Source: Spirochaetales bacterium (GTDB taxonomy: Bacteria > Spirochaetota > Spirochaetia > DSM-27196 > Alkalispirochaetaceae). From it: a DNA stretch of 64,000 nt. Location of the stretch: positions 1 to 64,000 of the forward strand of contig JANQHT010000060.1 in assembly GCA_028282545.1 (NCBI GenBank), read 5' to 3'. Of the stretch, positions 62,032-64,000 are shown piece after piece; positions within the stretch are counted from its first letter, which is position 1; every line of letters begins with the position of its first letter. The translations under genes were made by a program, and so were the position numbers. A model generated the notes under the pieces. That model was not told where the DNA came from, made no database searches, and was given only the letters and a program-made list of their open reading frames with translations.

Positions 62032-62811
62032 TTATTCCGGGTACGCTCCGGCAATCTGCTGGTCGTAGTCGATCAGCGATCCCGTTATTACCCCGGACTC
62101 CGGGCTGACCAGGTACGCAACCAGCCCGGCCAGTTCGTCCGGCTGCACGAGCTTTCCCATGGGAAGTGTCTTGCCCGCTTGTTCCGCCCAGTCGTCCCCG
62201 GCGTCGTGGTACCTCTTCTGGATCTCCGCCTCAGCCGGTGTTTCCATCCAACCGGTCAAGACGCCGTTGCACCGGATACGATCCCAGCGGAAGGCGTTGG
62301 CCACGTTCTTGGTGAGCGTTGAAAGGCCGCCCTTGGCCGTTGAGTAGGGAGTGAGGTACGACTGCCCGCAGTGGGCAACCATGCTGATGATGTTCACGAT
62401 CGACCCGGGGATGGCGCGTTCCTTCATGTGGGCCACCGCGGCTTGCATCGTGAGGAAGGGTGCGCGCACGTTCACTGCCATCTGCCGGTCCCACATCTCA
62501 ACGGTTGTGTCGAGGAGCCCACCCCGACCGGTAAGTCCGGCACAATTCACCAGGGCATTCACCGTTCCGAACTCGTCAATTGCCGCAGTCACGCTCCGCG
62601 TGGCATCCTCCGGTTTCTCCAGATCCGCCTGAACGTACAACACCTCCGCGCCAAGCTCAGTAAGTTCGGCAACGGCGGACTCGCCCTTTGCAGCCGTGCG
62701 GCCGCAGATCGCGATCTTCTCGGCCCCTTCCGCGATAAGCCTCCGAGCCACCGCCAGGCCCAGCCCCTGAGTTCCGCCGGTGATCACCGCCCGGGTTGTC
62801 TCGTTTTTCAT
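62032..62811 (-). CDS. Short-chain dehydrogenase/reductase
   Basis: A 259-residue classical SDR: TGGTQGLGLAVARRL (NAD(P) motif), VNCAGLTGRGG, IVNIISMVAHC (catalytic Ser) and YSTAKGG (catalytic Tyr and Lys). VSPESGVITGSLIDYDQQIAG is the usual end. It probably oxidises a sugar or polyol in the same operon as the isomerase and permease. Confidence 0.85.
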   Translation of the reverse strand: MKNETTRAVITGGTQGLGLAVARRLIAEGAEKIAICGRTAAKGESAVAELTELGAEVLYVQADLEKPEDATRSVTAAIDEFGTVNALVNCAGLTGRGGLLDTTVEMWDRQMAVNVRAPFLTMQAAVAHMKERAIPGSIVNIISMVAHCGQSYLTPYSTAKGGLSTLTKNVANAFRWDRIRCNGVLTGWMETPAEAEIQKRYHDAGDDWAEQAGKTLPMGKLVQPDELAGLVAYLVSPESGVITGSLIDYDQQIAGAYPE

Positions 62812-62953
62812 CGCTGTTCTTCCTGAATCTGAATGTTGCCCGCCCCGCCGGCGGGAGCCTGTCTGTCGGATCATGGTAGTAGGACGCAATCGCCTGCTAA
62901 AAGATCATACGAAGGGATACATCACTCCGGCCGCGTATGCACCCGGCGGCAAA

Positions 62954-63007
62954 GACGCAAGCGCGTCGGAATCGCGCTTCGATCAGACCGAGGGGCGCAA
63001 GCGCCCC
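62954..63007. repeat. Two GC-rich hairpins between permease and SDR genes
   Basis: GACGC/GCGTC (62954-62967) and GGGGCGC-AA-GCGCCCC (62992-63007) are perfect inverted repeats in the 224-nt gap 62812-63035. Neither has a T-run. They may adjust mRNA ends between the permease and the enzyme genes; otherwise nothing is seen in the gap. Confidence 0.5.
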
Positions 63008-63035
63008 CTTCCCTCCCGCTAAAACGTCTCGGAAC

Positions 63036-64000
63036 TCACTTACCCATTTTCTTTCGGTTCCGCATGGTATCGAGGACAACAGCCGTAACAATGATCACAC
63101 CCTTCAGAATCTGCTGCCAGTAGGAGGACACGCCCAGAAGCTGAAGGCCGTTGTTCATTACGGCAATGATGAGGGTACCCACCACGGTACCACCTATCGT
63201 TCCGATACCACCCTGAAGACTGGTACCTCCGATAACGGCACTGGCGATTGCATCGAGCTCGTACATCAAACCAGCACTGGGCTGACCGGCGCTCACGCGG
63301 GCCGTCAGGACCACTGCGGCGATGCTGGTAAGGAATCCCGCCCAGGCGTACACGAGTATCTTGTGTCGGTCAACGTTGACGCCGCAGATGTAGGCCGCCT
63401 GCTCGTTGCCGCCGAGCGCGTAGGTGTACTTGCCAAACCGGGTCTGCGAAAGCAGGAAGTGGGCGATGAGTGCCATCAGGAGGAAGATGATTACGGGGAT
63501 CGGAACAAAGAAGTTCTGTCCGAACTCGAGAATTGAGCCCTGCCCAAGGTACTGGTAGGTCTGGGTCAGGTTGTCAATTGGACGCCCTTTGGTGATCAGA
63601 AACCCGACACCACGAGCGGAAACCATCATACCGAGCGTCGCGATAAACGGCGGTATCTTGAACTTCGCGTGAAGCGCGCCGTTAACTGCACCCGCAAGAA
63701 ATCCAAGAGCAAGCGCCACGATAATCGGCAAAATAACGGGCAGACCGTAGATTTCCCTCGCTACAATCGCAGAGAGACAACCGATCATCGCTACCAGCGA
63801 GCCCGACGAGAGATCGATGCCCCCGGTGATGATGACGTACGTTACGCCAAGGGCGATGATTCCAATGACAGAGGACTGCCGAAGGATGTTTACGATGTTC
63901 CGGAACTTGAGGAATATCGACTGCCCGCCATCGATGGTCAGAATTGCCAGCAAAGCGGACATCCCTATCAGGACAAGAAGAATACCCCATCGATTGACAA
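63036..64000 (-). CDS. RbsC-type sugar ABC permease (5' end outside the window)
   Basis: At least 321 residues of a ribose-type permease. ALGVTYVIITGGIDLSSGSLVA, the SAVIGGTSLQGGIGTIGGTVVG end and WQQILKGVIIVTAVVLD are characteristic. The frame stays open from ATG 63962 to the window edge (NRWGILLVLIGM just before it, normal RbsC N-terminal sequence), so the true start lies beyond 64000. ATPase and binding-protein genes are expected to the right. Confidence 0.88.
   Translation of the reverse strand, partial: VNRWGILLVLIGMSALLAILTIDGGQSIFLKFRNIVNILRQSSVIGIIALGVTYVIITGGIDLSSGSLVAMIGCLSAIVAREIYGLPVILPIIVALALGFLAGAVNGALHAKFKIPPFIATLGMMVSARGVGFLITKGRPIDNLTQTYQYLGQGSILEFGQNFFVPIPVIIFLLMALIAHFLLSQTRFGKYTYALGGNEQAAYICGVNVDRHKILVYAWAGFLTSIAAVVLTARVSAGQPSAGLMYELDAIASAVIGGTSLQGGIGTIGGTVVGTLIIAVMNNGLQLLGVSSYWQQILKGVIIVTAVVLDTMRNRKKMGK

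Noticed and set aside
62992-63007. Hairpin as a Rho-independent terminator of the permease gene
   Set aside because: The stem is perfect, but no T-run follows on either strand.
1-64000. tRNA, rRNA, CRISPR arrays and prophage
   Set aside because: No tRNA cloverleaf, conserved rRNA segment, repeat-spacer array or phage structural gene was recognised while reading both strands; a covariance-model search was not possible here.

Overview
The window comes from a GC-rich (roughly 58 %) bacterium, most likely a free-living saccharolytic spirochaete. The clue is the processing region of three secreted solute-binding proteins ([31 protein letters not shown]), which is typical of Spirochaeta-type genomes. 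This is an inference from style; no rRNA or other taxonomic marker is present. The content is dominated by uptake and breakdown of sugars and polyols, with transcriptional regulators beside most catabolic units.

Layout. 0-4.5 kb: a LarA-type racemase-like enzyme, a flavodoxin-like protein, a FadR-type GntR regulator, a transaldolase-family enzyme and a GNAT acetyltransferase. 4.5-10.6 kb: a LacI regulator divergent from a YnjB-like ABC importer operon that ends in a glycerophosphodiester phosphodiesterase; two perfect 14-bp palindromes lie between them. 10.7-15.7 kb: a PII-like protein, a PTS EIIA protein and an eight-gene Na+/H+ antiporter operon in the order of archaeal mbhA-H (Mrp E-F-G-A'-A''-B-C-D, no full MrpA). 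15.7-18.9 kb: an IolB and a secreted metallophosphoesterase. 18.9-29 kb: an accessory-looking region with a decayed radical-SAM gene, two methyltransferases, a heterodimeric ABC exporter-type pair, a NitT/TauT-type ABC importer, an IS30 relic and candidate DtxR/IdeR-type boxes. 29-31.6 kb: a MocR regulator divergent from a DMT exporter.

31.6-46.5 kb is the centrepiece, an inositol island. On the minus strand lies iolM-iolN-iolO, the route described in Thermotoga maritima (2-keto-myo-inositol to D-tagaturonate). Divergent on the plus strand is a tightly overlapped iolE-iolG-iolD-iolC-iolB-iolJ-like-iolG2-lacI unit (the Bacillus route), which runs straight on into a CoA-transferase pair and a thiolase. 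The 270-bp divergent control region holds two near-consensus sigma-70 promoters, a LacI operator on the plus-strand promoter and a separate 21-bp palindrome at the minus-strand promoter. So two complete ways of opening inosose appear to sit back to back under different control.

46.6-64 kb: an XRE-cupin regulator, a DUF4143 ATPase, relics of a metallo-beta-lactamase-fold gene and a WYL-type regulator, a SMUG-type DNA glycosylase, a five-gene arabinose operon (chvE-like, gguA-like, gguB-like, araD, araA; no araB seen), a DeoR regulator coupled to an orphan sugar ABC ATPase, two divergent toxin-antitoxin modules, a bona fide formylglycine-generating enzyme, and a sugar operon (TIM-barrel isomerase, SDR, RbsC-type permease) that runs off the right edge.

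Regulatory sequence is unusually readable. A 13-bp operator occurs at three promoters around the GntR regulator, and several regulator and antitoxin genes have a -10 element only 6-9 nt upstream of the start codon, which suggests leaderless or nearly leaderless mRNAs.
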